Source of the DNA: Hirundichthys speculiger
Taxonomy: Eukaryota; Chordata; Actinopteri; Beloniformes; Exocoetidae
Assembly: GCA_018398805.1 (NCBI GenBank)
Contig: JAGFBZ010000849.1
Span: 2,190,501-2,254,500 of the forward strand
Reading direction: 5' to 3'
DNA: 64,000 nucleotides
This document shows positions 1-11,882 of this stretch, piece by piece. Each line of letters opens with the position of its first letter. Position 1 is the first letter of the stretch. The position numbers and the translations under genes are program-made. The notes under the pieces were generated by a model that was given only the letters and a program-made list of their open reading frames with translations, was not told the origin of the DNA and ran no database searches.

Positions 1-284
1 AGGATCAGGAATGAGTACATCAAAGGGACAGTGCATGTTAGATGTTTTGGGGAGAAAGTCAGAGAGGCCAGAATGAGATGGTTTGGACATGTACAGAGAA
101 GGAATAGTGAATATATCGCTAGAAGGATGATGAGGTTAAAACTGCCTGGCACGAGGTCTAGAGGAAAACCAAAGAGGAGATTTATGGATGTAGTGAAAGA
201 GGACATAAAGTTAGCAATGTGTGAGAAGAGGATGCAGGGGATAGGGTTGGATGGAGGTGGCTGATTCACCATGGTGACCCCTGA
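1..284 (+). pseudogene. LINE reverse-transcriptase C-terminal fragment, broken
   Basis: This is the extreme C-terminal end of a non-LTR retrotransposon polyprotein, downstream of the reverse transcriptase fingers. Frame 1 is open from base 1 and runs in from outside the window. It reads RIRNEYIKGTVHV, then the hallmark RWFGHVQRR, ARRMMRLKLPG and GKPKRRFMDVVKEDIK. The arginine-rich RWFGHVxRR...RGRPKRR...D pattern is typical of LINE tails that are often annotated as endonuclease-reverse transcriptase. Around base 238 the frame shifts: the expected ending DRVGWRWLIHHGDP is in frame 3 at 240-281 and stops at 282-284. The frameshift makes this copy dead. The rest of the protein lies before the window, so the clade (RTE-like or other) cannot be fixed. 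I am confident about the class and less so about the family. Confidence 0.8.
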
Positions 285-312
285 AGGGAACAGCTGAAAG
301 GAAAAAAAAAAA
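1..312 (+). mobile_element. 3' end of a non-LTR retrotransposon (LINE)
   Basis: This covers the coding remnant at 1-284 plus the short 3' UTR and an A-rich tail at 301-311. The stop codon lies only about 17 bases before the tail, as expected for LINEs with a very short 3' UTR. The target-site duplication cannot be checked because the 5' end is outside the window. The right boundary is placed at the end of the A run and is good to within a few tens of bases. Confidence 0.7.
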
Positions 313-3300
313 CAAGAAGATGTGAAAATTTCCAAATCTGGTAAAGAAAAAAATCCCCCAAAAGAAGAGATGAATTATAACAATACTTTGATAAGACGTG
401 ACAAACGCCATTGACTATGTTGAAACTTGCAAACTTAGATTTACTGTTAGAGTGCATTATTGCATTCACACCGACAATTCTGTCATCATGCTGAACACTA
501 CAAGTACAGTCAGAAAACTGAGTGTGAAGCGCTGGACACTTCATTCACCTAATGCTCACCATCTAGTCGATATAGCCGACGTGGTGGGATGCTACGTTTG
601 CAGTTACAAAGAAAGAATATGGCAGTTCATCTTTGGCAACAACGGCACAACTTTGATCTCTCCTTAAACACGGGGAAGGATTAAACCCAAGACAAGGAAA
701 GTTAGATTCATTGTATTTGGGCTTTTCATTCAACAGAGTTAAATCTTGGTGGTAACATGACAGTTACTCCGGGGCAACAGCCAAAGGAAGGAAGCTCACC
801 TGTCATTTCCAGTAAAAACAGCACCGTTCAGCACGCAGCGTTAACTTGATGTAGCCACGTATGCAGCACACTGTGTTTGTAGTGTGAAATTATGCCATTT
901 GTAACATTGCCGTGGTCTAAATGAAAACAGGCAAAAGCCAATTTTTTCATACGATAAGGTATATTTAATTTTATTGCCTTGGGCATAGAAAAGGTTTAGT
1001 AAAATCTACTGCAATTATTCTGACAGTAAAATATCTGAATTTAAGTTTAGTTCTCCCATTAGGTACAGTGAGGCTGCAAGAGCAGCTAATAAGTGCAGAA
1101 GGAACTCTTGGCACAGGGACACGACCAGACATCTGTCATATGTGATGTATTGTGTGTCCAGTGAAGCTGCACCTTTTCACCCCTTCCATTTCTACTCTAG
1201 ACCGGTGCGAGCCTCCCTTTCTACAGCTGTCTCACTCAAGAGCACCAGAGCCTTAAAGGACCATAAAATAAAACACTGCTGAAATATCCTAGAAACCACC
1301 CATCCTTTTTTTTTTTTTTTCTACTGTCTCGCGTCAAGGGAAGCATCTTTTCTGGAACTCCTCTCGGCCATATTATGACAGCTAATTAAGAGGAAGATGA
1401 GTGCTACTTTGCTCTGATGTGATCTTGAAAGATTAAAGATGAAAGATGAGATTATGTTTCTATTAATATAGTTTATTTTGCTCATGGTCTACACCTCACT
1501 CTCATCATGCACGAAGCTCACTGAAAGAAAGAGGACATCAGAAGTCTTTGTTGTTGTGTCATCACTTTTCCATCCTCATTTCACAGAAAAAAAAAAAACT
1601 GTTGCCCCAAAAAGCATTTTGACAGTTAAAACCATCAGCAATCCCCCATTGGGACCATAAGAGTGTTAATAAGAGATAAGATGAAATGGTATTTGAAGCA
1701 CAGACACGGAGACTACAAAGATTCAAAACAGACAATGTGTGCCCTTTCTTCTAAATTAAGTAAATCAGGTTGTTCGTTGATAAAGCATGAACAAGACATT
1801 TGAAATGGCACCGAAAAGGACATTTGGACAAGCTATTATGATCAGTTTATTGATACATTAGTTCTTAATATGACACTTGTGGTTACTATGGTGGAGGAGC
1901 AGGTTTGAACATAGCGGTAATTGCTTTTATACATCCTCCATAAATCATCTCAGAGATGGTTAGGTTAAAGCAAAAGCAAAGAGACCAACACACACGAAGG
2001 CTGCTCTGAGAAAAGGCTGGAAGTAAGGTGTTTGCTCACTCACATTCATTAAAATCTTAAAATCTCCCAAGCACGGCTAGAAAGACTAGACTGGACCACA
2101 GAAATTCAAGGGAAATCAGGAGATGACAAGGCTAGAAACAGCAGCAGACACCGAAGATAAAACATTGGCAAAATGTAACATATTTCAACAAGCAAAGAAC
2201 AGAAATGTAATAAACTCCAACCAATGAAACATAAAATGAACATTTTTAACATCTTTGTTTTTTTTTTTTTGTGTCTGATTTGAATAAATTATTCCAACAG
2301 GTGAGTCACTTGAGTAACACTAAGTACACCCACATGCATTTATCACACATTCGGGTCTGTAACATTTGAATCAGGGACACCAGGTTAGGTGCCAATAATT
2401 AAATCTCCGTAGGGCTTGTAGTCTCATTTAATCCTCTTTTATATAGGGGGGGTGTTATCATTGTTTTTGACGTGTGAGGTTGCCATGCCAGAGAGCAAAC
2501 TAAAACCTTGAGAAAAAGAGGTGGTGGATGCATGAGTGTGCCAGTGGATTTAGAAAGATCCTTCCCTTTTTTCTTTCTGAATAAGTAATTCCTCTGAAGA
2601 TGAACTAAAATGCTAGTTTAAAGGTTTTAAAAATAAGACAAAGGGCAGTGTCTGCAGTCTAAAAGAGATTGCACGTGACAGACCTGCAAGGGAGAAAAGG
2701 AAGAGATTGCAAAAAGAACATTTGAAGAAAACTACAGGTGATGTCCACTGTTGCTCTGTTAGCTAGTTTTGATGTGGTTAATGTGTCACAGAGTGCGATG
2801 ACACGATGAGAGGTTGTTGCAGGAGACGAGCAGGGCAGAAATCCAAACATACTTTGGATGGTTTTTGTCAATAGCAGCAACAGGAGACAGCAAGAGCCAG
2901 ACAACTCTTTCTTAAAGCATGTAAAAAATTCCCTCAAATGAAATTGATATTTGAACCCTAAAGAAAGTCTTTTGTGCTGCTTAGTTTAGCAATTCAATTT
3001 TAGTTTCATGAAATCAGAGGTTGTAGGAGTTCACCTGCCAAAGAAGATTTTGAAGTGTTGACTTTTTAAAAACTCCAAATTCAGCCGAACTAAATGTGAT
3101 ATTAGAATCTGCAGAGAAAACACCAAAGAAAACGCCTACCTGACCAAAAAGCCTGATTTGATTGTCTTGCCTCTTTTTTTAATATTCCAATGTAATGTTC
3201 ACAAACAGTAATTTTTGAACCATCATTGGTTTGAATTTGCATGGTCCGTTTGTTTTTTAATTAAATACCATTTGTCTGTTATCATGTTAATTGTCAAGTG

Positions 3301-3925
3301 TTAATAAAATTCATGCACATCAGAGTCGCAAAATTTTTAATACTTTGTTGACGGCATAAATCAAGTTCCCAGTTCTGGATAATACATGACTTGTCACTCC
3401 AGTTTAATGGCATTAAAGCGTGAGAAACCTTGGAATAATAACATCTCGGCTCAGACCTCCATGTAAAGAATATTAGAGATAAAAGAGAATCATATGAAAA
3501 ACAAATCAAGTTTACATGAAACACTGCCTGTGTTTATTTTAATGTCAGCTCTGTGATGAGGTGAAAATATATATATTTTTTTTTCCGTTTATGAAAGCAT
3601 TATTTGTTTGTACACACCACGTTGATGTGTTGATATTCAAATCATGTGTCTGAAGCTCTGTGTAATTGCGGAGAATTTAATTTCATGATTCTGCAGCACC
3701 TGGAGCTTATCTCGCATACTTTTATTGTTTTTCTCTTTTACTGTATTGTTTTTTAATAACACTGAGAACAACATATATTCACGTAGATTCTATACTACAC
3801 AGAGGAAACAAGATATCTTTATTGTCTTCATGAGTCTTGTGTAACTTCTATCACACTTGGCTGTCTGACCTTTTTTTGTTTCGTTTCGTTTTTTTTTTTT
3901 TAAGTAATCTGTGGGTTAAGCTTTG
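313..3925. other. Noncoding stretch, no gene seen
   Basis: No convincing exon or repeat family is seen. The stretch contains homopolymer runs (T run at 1306-1320, A run near 1587-1598, T runs near 2259-2270 and 3890-3901). Open frames here are at most 92 codons, with no recognisable domain. Confidence 0.5.
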
Positions 3926-4180
3926 GTAAATGGACTACATTTATATGGCACTTTTCTATTATTGTTGATCAATCAAAGTGCTTTTACACACACTCACCCA
4001 TTCATACACACACATGCTTCATCCTCTATGATACAAAACTATGATACAAAAACTGGCCCAGGTGAACTACTAAGTGCATCTAAGGCACAGTGGAGTTCAG
4101 CGACTTGCCCAAAGACGCTTCAACATGTGGACCTGTGAACTGTGGAGACCAGGGATCAAATCACCTGCCTCTGCTGTAGA
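3926..4180 (+). repeat. Dispersed fish repeat (TGGACTRCATTTATATRGC family)
   Basis: It opens with TAAATGGACTACATTTATAT. It then has a CAAAGTGCTTTTACACACAC segment, a 'TCACCCATTCATACACACAC' segment, and a 3' part with CTTGCCCAAAGACGCTTCAACATG and an A/G-rich GGGATCAAATCACCTGCC ending. From general knowledge this word order is a very common dispersed repeat in percomorph genomes, where the ending reads like a degenerate tRNA-type 'GGGATCGAACC' block. No target duplication was found. A truncated relative lies at 57,135-57,205. Confidence 0.55.
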
Positions 4181-4999
4181 AAAAAGAAGTGTGAAGATAG
4201 TGGGAGACATCTGTGTATGTAGACAAAATACTTTAGGCAGAGGCCATATTAAGTCCAATCTGGGTATAGCAAAGTTCATATTGATGAAATTTATTTCCCA
4301 TGTTTTTTTGTTTTGTTTTTAACAACGGCAGTGGTATCACTTTGATCAAATTGATCTACCACTTTGGTTACCTTGCAAGACAGCGGAAGTCTTATAAGAT
4401 TATGATCCACGCACAATCAACTGCGAGTGTCGCCAGTCAAATTATGGCTTCACAGCTTTGCATGGTGATGGGACTATTTTAAAGCGCATGGCTTACATAA
4501 GAGGTTCACGTGAATCAATTTAACATCACTTTTTCAGAACTGAAAACTATTACTTCACTGACATGTGAAAAGGATATTGATGACTTTCTAGCATGAAGAA
4601 GGTAATTCCCCCCTTCTCCTGACTGTAAATAACTATGGACGACGTATCTGGTCATGTGACCCACAGATTTGAACAGAGAGCTTTTCAAGCCCATTTTTCT
4701 TCGAGCTGCACAGCACCGTGATGCAAAGAGGCAGGACCAGCTGCACTGAGAAGCCAGGTGGAACATGCCCACCAGTTAGCTTTTTAGCTTGGCTGTGTTA
4801 ACCCCCGCTTCCCTAGGATGATAATTCATTTTACTTTATATTCATTTTTTATCCATTTTATCTGAACATCCTGGAACGAAACAGGTGCTGCTGGGTCAAG
4901 GCTCTGCAAGACATGAGATACAAGCTCCGTGGGTGAGCTCGGCACACCTCCTCCAGGAGCATAAGCCGATGCGTGGGCTTCACTGCGGAGTGACCGACC
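4181..4999. other. Noncoding stretch, nothing recognised
   Basis: No repeat family or exon is recognised. The bases just before 5,000 may be a weaker continuation of the fold-back structure described next. Confidence 0.4.
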
Positions 5000-5135
5000 A
5001 GATCCCAGCATAATTCTGCTAAGAAGAATCCTGAAAGGATTTTACACGAGCAGCTCGGTTCCTTTGCTGAAAGGAGCCGAGCTGCTCATGGAAAATCATT
5101 TCAGGTCTCTTCCAGCTGGAATTATGCAGGGATCT
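5000..5135. repeat. Long fold-back inverted repeat (66-bp arms, 4-nt loop)
   Basis: The left arm 5000-5065 and right arm 5070-5135 are reverse complements without any gap. I count 53 of 66 matching positions (about 80%). The innermost 18 pairs (5048-5065 with 5070-5087) are unbroken, with one G-T wobble, around the loop GCTG at 5066-5069. Weaker similarity with small gaps continues outward to about 4,985 and 5,160. A transcript of either strand would form a long, nearly perfect hairpin. I do not recognise a transposon family. It could be a palindromic duplication, the core of a fold-back element or a small-RNA precursor. Confidence 0.75.
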
Positions 5136-6991
5136 ACAGTCAGTCACCCCAGCTGCAGGACCTCTGGTCTCAAATATTGCTTTGGCAGTGACAGTCAGTT
5201 GGGATGTGCTCTATTTTGGACCTTACTCCTAGTTTTCAGTCGAGGTACTGCTACAGAAATATGATTCCTCGTCAGCTTCAATCCAGAAGTGGGATGGTTA
5301 CTGCTTGGTCTCCACCAGTGGATGGAAGGAGGCAACTAAACACACACACACAAAAAAAAAAAATGTTTTCCATAGTGCAGCACAATCAAGATGCCAACAA
5401 TGGTATGTGGTCTAATATTTGTGTTTACAGGCTTTTTACTACAGTATAAACTGCGTTTTTCATCAGCACAAGCTGCTGCTCAAAAGCTGAAAAGTTTGAG
5501 CAAAAAAATAAAAATAATAATAAAAAATAATAAGAAATCCACTGACTGCATTGACGCTAATGCTGATGGCAGCAACATGAGGATTGGGCTGTAAAAAATT
5601 AAAACCCCTGTCAAAGGACTGCATTTCCCACACAGGTGGTAATGAAAACTGTTTACAGCATAGCTACCTGTAAGACACATTGCAGACGGTCTTAAACAGA
5701 CCATATCAAAATAAGAGGTATCCGTCATACGGGAGGAATGGAGCTGTAGCTCAGACACAGTCATTTTGCTGTTTGGTATTTCTTTGTCATTTGCAACTCA
5801 AGCAGGCTGTCAGACTCTATGTTTTTTTAATATGAAATTACATTTTTAATATATGTATTTGTAAGATGCAGTTGTAACATGTACAACTGAGTCTACATAC
5901 GTGTACAAACAGTTTATATGATGGTAAGAGACAGCTTTACTGCAACACAACTGCACATCCATGTGGAAAACCTTGTATGAAATGAAGGATTTTAAAGTTT
6001 TTATGCTTCCCCAGGCCAGTAAAAGTCTTACCTACTGGTCTGGGGGGATCAGTGGGGGACAAATGTTTTGTCTCACACTGCTCTAGATGTTTCGAACAAT
6101 AATTTGAAGTAATGTTTGATAACTCAAGTGTCATTTTATCTCAGAACAAACAATAGAGAAATTAAAAACGAGAAAAGAGGTAAAAAAGCAGAAGTTGTTT
6201 TAGCGCATAGTCAATAAAGACATAGGATTAAGGAAAACTCTGAAAGGCACTTTCAGTCAAGGCTTCCTCTAAATGTTATTTGAGGCTTGGCAGCAGAGTT
6301 CCCTGACAGGTTGTGCCCCAGCTGCCCTGGTTGCTACTTGGCCCTCCTTTGCTCTGTAGGTTGAAAGCACCACTCAATGCTGGCGTGCCTGTGGAGACGC
6401 TGCGTGTAAGGGGTGTGAGAGGGCGTTGGATGTTATGTTTATTGAGAATGGGTCGGGAGGCTTGGCAAACAACTCATGAAATTGCACTTGTGACTTATTA
6501 TGGCTCTAACAATCGACTTTAACCTTGACAGATGAAATGCTAGCATGAAGAGAAATGTTCATGCTGCTTTAACTCCATCTGCTTTCAGAGTCTTCAGAAA
6601 AGTAATGTCAAAGTAAAGCAGCGCCATCACAGCCACATGGTGCTAACACTGGGGGGAAAAAAAATCATTATATGCCCATCAGAACATGACAAGAGAATTA
6701 TGTATATTACCAAAGGCTGATCTGGTTGTTGATCCATATCTGTAAATAAAACGTCTTTTTAAAAATGGGAAAAAAGATAGAAACAAAGCTGCCTATCAGC
6801 ATGTTTTTTAATCTTGTTTACAGCTTAAAAAAATAATAATTTTTAAATCCATTATGCTTCCCCCACTCACATTTTCAATTTTCTACACAACAGGGAAGAT
6901 GGCACAGTGAGCATCACCAGCATTCTTAGACATTTCTGTTATCAGGATTATTGAGCTTTGGTCTGAAACTAAAATGAGAAGTGGTACTGCA
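5136..6991. other. Noncoding stretch, nothing recognised
   Basis: It contains a short CA/A tract at about 5340-5363 and an AT-rich run at about 5502-5535. There is no recognisable protein or repeat family. The longest open frame is 94 codons on the minus strand and overlaps the A-rich run. Confidence 0.4.
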
Positions 6992-6996
6992 GCATT

Positions 6997-7440
6997 TGTT
7001 ATGGCCTGGGTCGGCCATGGCAGCCCTGTGTGTGTCTGTGTCTGTCAAGTTGGCGTCTTTCCCTGTCTTTAGTGTTTCCTGTTTTACTTTGAAAGGTCTG
7101 TCTTGTCTCTATTGTTTTCAGTTTTGCTTCCTTCCCCTCGTTACCACTGATTCCCTGCACCTGCCTCTCGTTTGTTCCTCTGTGTATTTAAGTCCTGTCA
7201 TTTTCCCCTGTTCTCTGTGGGTCATTGTTGTCGTGAGTATGCGTTTGCAGTGCTTTATGTTTCCCTCTCGTCTTTTTGGATTATTATTAGTTGTGTTTTT
7301 TGCATTTTGACTTTTGGTGTTTTGATTTTTGCTATTTTTGTGTTTTTGGATTATTCTGGACTTTTTGTGTTTGTAAATAAACCTTGCCCTTTTTGAGATC
7401 TCCTGCACCTTGGTCCTTTCAGTAGCTGCAAACCGTGACA
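6997..7440 (+). mobile_element. Solo LTR of a retrotransposon
   Basis: The 444-bp unit begins TGTTATGG and ends CCGTGACA, so it has the TG...CA ends of an LTR with an imperfect inverted terminus (TGTTATGG against TGTCACGG). It is flanked on both sides by the same 5 bases, GCATT (6992-6996 and 7441-7445), as an integrase-made target duplication requires. A TATA-like TATTTA lies at 7185-7190 and a polyadenylation signal AATAAA at 7376-7381, giving the U3-R-U5 order on the plus strand. No internal gag/pol sequence or second LTR is present, so this is what remains after LTR-LTR recombination. The superfamily (Gypsy or other) cannot be told from the LTR alone. Open frames overlapping it are not real genes. 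Confidence 0.85.
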
Positions 7441-7585
7441 GCATTGCTACGGCATTTAGATATGTTACGCCTTTACTAGCTCTTTCTGAACGTCGGAAAA
7501 ACTTGCTAGCCATCTCAACTGCAATACAAAATTCAGATTTTAGTGTTGGCCAGTATAGTACAGACTGTCACTTCAGGGGGTGAAT

Positions 7586-8796
7586 AAATGGAGGGTGTAG
7601 AGAGGGGAGAGATGTAGCGCCGATCTTCCGCCAGATCTCCTAAAGCCGCTATTTAGGGATAGCTGGTAGCAGGAGGGGCGTTTCCCTGCAAATAATGCAA
7701 TCTTCCACCTTCCTAAACCTGCTATCCCACCTGCGCTACCCGCTATATTATGCATAGGAGTGGTTAGGCCGTTCCACCTGTTAAACCAATCACTGCGTCA
7801 GTAGCCATTGCCTTTAAGAGCAGGTTGCACTACCCCCAAACAGCTATGGAGCGTCTTTTTATCCAGATCAGAGCAGCTCTCATGCACAGCTCATCTGGGA
7901 CTCTGCTGTAGAGCTTCCTCCTCTTTCTTCCTCCTCCTCTGCACTGATATATACATAAAAATATTTTTACACAGACAATTCCTATCAGCTCCCTGAAAGT
8001 CCCAGATAGTAGGTGCGCTCCCAGTAAACACGCTCAGGCAGAGCCGCGGGAACATATTCTCAGCAGGGGGTGCTGGGAGTCTGGGACAGCTGTGCGTCTT
8101 GGTGCAGCTGATGTGATTTTTAAAATACTGCAGCACGAATCATTGGATGCGCATTTAAAAATCACAAACAATTAATGTTACCTTCCCTCCTCGACCACCA
8201 ACAGTTTCAGACATATCGGAAATAAATTCCCACATCCAACCTTTTCCAGCTTGACACCAGAGACAAAGATCTCCTTGGTTTCCTCCACAGCAGACATCAG
8301 AATGAGATCATGCCACAGCTGTACAGACTGACATGTCTGGCCATGACTATTCCAACATCGACCACAACTGCTGACCAGACATCCTCTGACCTGAAGAGAA
8401 TAAAAACATATGCAATTAATACGGTGATGCGTAATCGAGAGGTAGAGCCGTTTGTGCACGTCCACATGTGACCAGGTGGACGCACATTTATGCCATTTGG
8501 ACGCGCTCTTTTATGCGCCGATATGCGAGTTGCGCTTTCTGCAAACTCGGTATCCTGCGATCGTGGGTTTAGGATAGCGGGTAGCGGGTGGTCAAACTAC
8601 TCGTGAGATACCAAGTTTGCGGAAAGTGCAAAAGACACGCCCATTGCCACACCTACAATGTAAATAAGGGAGTCTGCAAAGCGGACAGCGACTTTAGGGA
8701 AACGGAAGATTGCATAGCGGTTAGCGGAGTTTCCTAAACCCGCAATTTGCGGGTAGCGGGTAGCAGGCTAGCGGGAGGTGTACAATTGGGGCCATT
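7586..8796. mobile_element. Probable degenerate DNA transposon with inverted GCGGGTAGC motifs
   Basis: The right part (8565-8780) carries TAGCGGGTAGCGGGT repeats. The left part (7660-7745) carries their reverse complement (CTGCTATCCCACC, GCTACCCGCTAT). An 11-base word, TGCAATCTTCC, occurs on the plus strand at the left and on the minus strand at the right, with about 50% similarity continuing inward, so the flanks behave as diverged subterminal inverted repeats. An inner inverted repeat (8530-8554 against 8607-8631, 22 of 25 matching) encloses another GCGGGTAGC block. No transposase reading frame and no target duplication were found, so the ends are approximate and the superfamily is unknown. 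Confidence 0.4.
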
Positions 8797-10552
8797 GTCT
8801 TCATCTGAGACATAAAATTCACACCTTGTCAGTTGTTGGGGGCCTTAACATCGAAGTGCATTAAAAAACTCTGGAAGCAAGGCTTTATTACATTTGAACT
8901 GTCAGAGTGACATTCACAAGAGAGCCTTTTGAAGTTCTTGTCTTGTATTCTGCTTCTATTAAGGTACATAACATATAACATTTACTCTCTTTAGTCATTA
9001 TTGTCTTTATTTAACCTGTATTTTACCAGAAAAATGCAAATCGTGATATCTGAAATCTCTTACAAGAAAAGAGAAAAGCTCTGTCACAGCGTATTGTAAT
9101 CATTGTTCGCGTAATGAGGACATTATCTGCAGTACAGGACAGGAAATATAACTCTACAGTCAAGGCCTTATCAACTGTCAAGTCTGCCATCTTTCTGTAA
9201 GAGCATTCACTGGTTAACAGACTGATTATATCGTGTTAATGTGTTTCAATTATGGCTTAATCACATCCACAATATTAAACTGGGTGTTTTGTAGATATTA
9301 ACCCAACTTCCACCAGGAGGATCAAAATGCTAAGATGAAAGCATTGTGAAAGTAAATGCATACTGTGAAAGGCAATCCTAAAAAACCAACTGTAGTTAAT
9401 ATATTCATGCATATTTAAAGACCCTCCAACTGTACTTGCTGACACACAACCTGCGCACGCAATTGCTTACAGGCACCTAGGGAGCACCTGCTAGGAATGT
9501 CTGTAGGCGTGGACACGACCCTGTCAAAACTCTGAGGAGATTAATTTTTCAGACCTGTTTTCTTAGATAAAATCAAAGTCAAAATTAGAAACATGGGACA
9601 GAGAGAATAAATCTGAAAATGACATACATTTCAAAGGGATTAAATAAATCAGCACATTTCTTAGTTCCTTCATTTGTCCTTTGTTTCAAGCCAATATCTT
9701 TTATGGAAAATAGACTGTTAGCCTTGTCAAAATGTATAAAGTTGCTGCAGGAGGATCCAGGGGTAGAAACAGTTGATGGAAAATGAAAACCAGGGACTCC
9801 ATACAAAGGGCAATCAGGCCAAAAAGAAAGCCCTCTGGGTAATTTATCCTCCAACGTAATTTTCAGCATTTGTGGGATTCACCTTCAAAATGTAATGTGG
9901 CATGCAGGTAGAAAAAACACAGGAAATGAGAAATCCACTGAGGACAGCAGTAAGAGCTGAGAGAGGGGGAGAAAGAGAGAGAGAATTCCAAAGTGGGAGT
10001 CATAAAGTAAGTCATCTCTGCAGCCTGCCATCCAGACAGGTCTCCTGTGACCTCCAGCACCACTGCCCTTCACATCTCACATAGTTGGGAGGACATGCTG
10101 GAAATATGTGGCTGTCCCATCCTCTCCCTTATTTGAATGCACTTATAATGTCTCTGTCTGGCTAAGAGCATCTGTTAAATGACTGAATAGTAAATTGTGT
10201 GCTGAGGACAGCAGAGTAGCAGGGCAGATAAAGGAGCTTTGTCTTAGTTACTTTTCAGCAGGTACCAGCATGGCTTAGACTGCCAACAGGTTTTGCTACT
10301 GTGCAAGCCTAATGGTGGATGACTGAGGGGAGGAGAGGGAGTCGCTGCTACAGGAGATGCGATTTTCCACTTGTCCGAGCAGTTTTCTGAGATCACATGA
10401 GTTCCCTGACATATTTTTCAGGAAATGTATTTCCAGGTTTAGATGCTGAAATATGTGTTATCTCTCTAAATGGAAAATATAAATCAGATGAGGGAAATTG
10501 AACATCTTAGACAATGAGTATTCTGTTTTTGCTGCGTCTTTACTACTACTAA
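8797..10552. other. Noncoding stretch, nothing recognised
   Basis: Apparently single-copy AT-rich sequence. A purine-rich GA tract lies at about 9960-9983. Open frames are under 95 codons and show no domain. Confidence 0.4.
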
Positions 10553-11162
10553 ACAGTGCTGTGAAAATGTATTTGCCCCCTTACAGATTTCTTCTGTTTT
10601 TGCTGTTTTGTCACACTTCCTTGTTTTAGATTGGTGAACAAATTTCAATGTCAGGCAAAGGTCATCTGAGTAAATACAAAAAGCAGTTTTCAAAAGGTGA
10701 TTTTGTTTATTAAGTGGAAAAACTTTAAACCAATCTGGCCTTATGTGAAAAAGTCCAACCCCTAAGATCATGACTTCAGTGTAATTAACCACCGTTTTTG
10801 GAAATTTCACTAGCCACGCCCAGGACCGACAACTGCCAGATCTGTAGAATCAAGAAATCTGTCAATCAAATACAATCTGTCTGACAACTATAAGAACCAA
10901 GCATATCATGCCCGTAAAGATTAAGTCTAAAAAGTAATTTCTAAGGCTTTGAGACTCCAGCAGCCACAAAGAACCCATAACATTTGAACAACTGCAGGCC
11001 TCCCTTGCCTCAGTTAAGGTCAGTGTTCATGACTCAACAATAAGAAAGAGACTGGGCAAAAATTGCTTCCAAGGCAAAAACCATGTCTGACCAGAGAGAA
11101 CACAAAGGCCAGTCTCACATTTGCCTCAATAATTTCCAAGATGTTTTAGAAAATTTTCTGTG

Positions 11163-11315
11163 TACTTAGACTTACATTTCAGCTGCCCCCTGTTCGGGCT
11201 CGGCACAGTGGAAGTGATCAACATTATTGGTTTGGCACAAGTTTTACGCCTCCTGAACGCAACCAGGATTTGAACCTGGGACCTCCCACGTGGTAGGCAA
11301 CAGCACTACCAGAAA
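11163..11315 (-). mobile_element. tRNA-derived SINE (minus strand) inside the Tc1 element
   Basis: On the minus strand the block reads TGGTAGTGCTGTTGCCTACC, then GGTCCCAGGTTCAAATCCTGG. That is a degenerate A-box region followed by a good pol III B box, GGTTCAAATCC (plus-strand positions 11266-11276). It splits the Tc1 sequence exactly where the transposase should read ...TTTCTGTGGACTGACAAG, which marks both edges to within a few bases. No clear target duplication is left. The body after the tRNA part (GTGCCGAGCCCGAACAGGGG) is unfamiliar to me. Confidence 0.65.
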
Positions 11316-11539
11316 CTGGACTGACAAGACAAAAGTGGAACTTTTTGGAAGATGTGCATCCTGTTGGATCATTAAAAAAAAAAAAAAAAGCCATCATGTT
11401 AGTCAAACATAGTGGTGGTAGTGTGATGGTCTGAGGCTGCTTTACTGCTTCAGGACTCGGACGATACTTGATGGAACCATGAATTCTGCTCTTTACCAGA
11501 AAATCCTGAACGAGAATGTCCAGTCATTAGTTGAGATCT

Positions 11540-11882
11540 GGCAACACAGTGGCTTAGTGGTTAGCACTGTTGCCTCACAGCTAGAAGGTTCCTGGTTCGA
11601 ACCTCGGGGCCTTTCTGTGTGGAGTTTGCATGTTCTCCCTGTTTTTGCGTGGGTTTCCTCCGGGTACTCTGGCTTCCTCCCACAGTCCAAAAACATGCAT
11701 GTTAGGTTAATTAAGTAATTCTAAATTGCCCATAGGAGTGAATGTGAATGTGAGTGTGAGTGGTTGTTTGTCTGCAGGTGGTCCTGCGATGGACTGGCGA
11801 CCTTTCGCCCGTAGACGGCTGGGATAGGCTCCAGCTCCCCGTGACCCTTCAAGGATGAAATGGGTATAGATAATGGATGGAT
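11540..11882 (+). mobile_element. tRNA-derived SINE with ATGG-repeat tail
   Basis: The head has a perfect pol III A box, TGGCTTAGTGG (11550-11560), and a B box, GGTTCGAACC (about 11,594-11,603), so it can in principle drive its own transcription. The body (TGGAGTTTGCATGTTCTCCC, TTTCCTCCGGGTACTC) and the 3' end (GGCTGGGATAGGCTCCAGC... TAATGGATGGAT) form one of the commonest fish repeat families; the 3' end is shared with its partner LINE. It is flanked by AGTTGAGATCT (11529-11539) and AGTTAAGATCT (11883-11893), a target duplication with one mismatch. It is nested in the Tc1 element, so it is the younger insertion. Confidence 0.9.

Noticed and set aside
7118..7513. 131-codon minus-strand frame
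   Set aside because: It runs antisense through the solo LTR and across its target duplication; its Lys/Asn-rich text is the complement of the T-rich LTR.
11540..11620. Functional tRNA gene (good A and B boxes)
   Set aside because: It cannot be completed into a cloverleaf with an acceptor stem; it continues into a SINE body with tail and target duplication.
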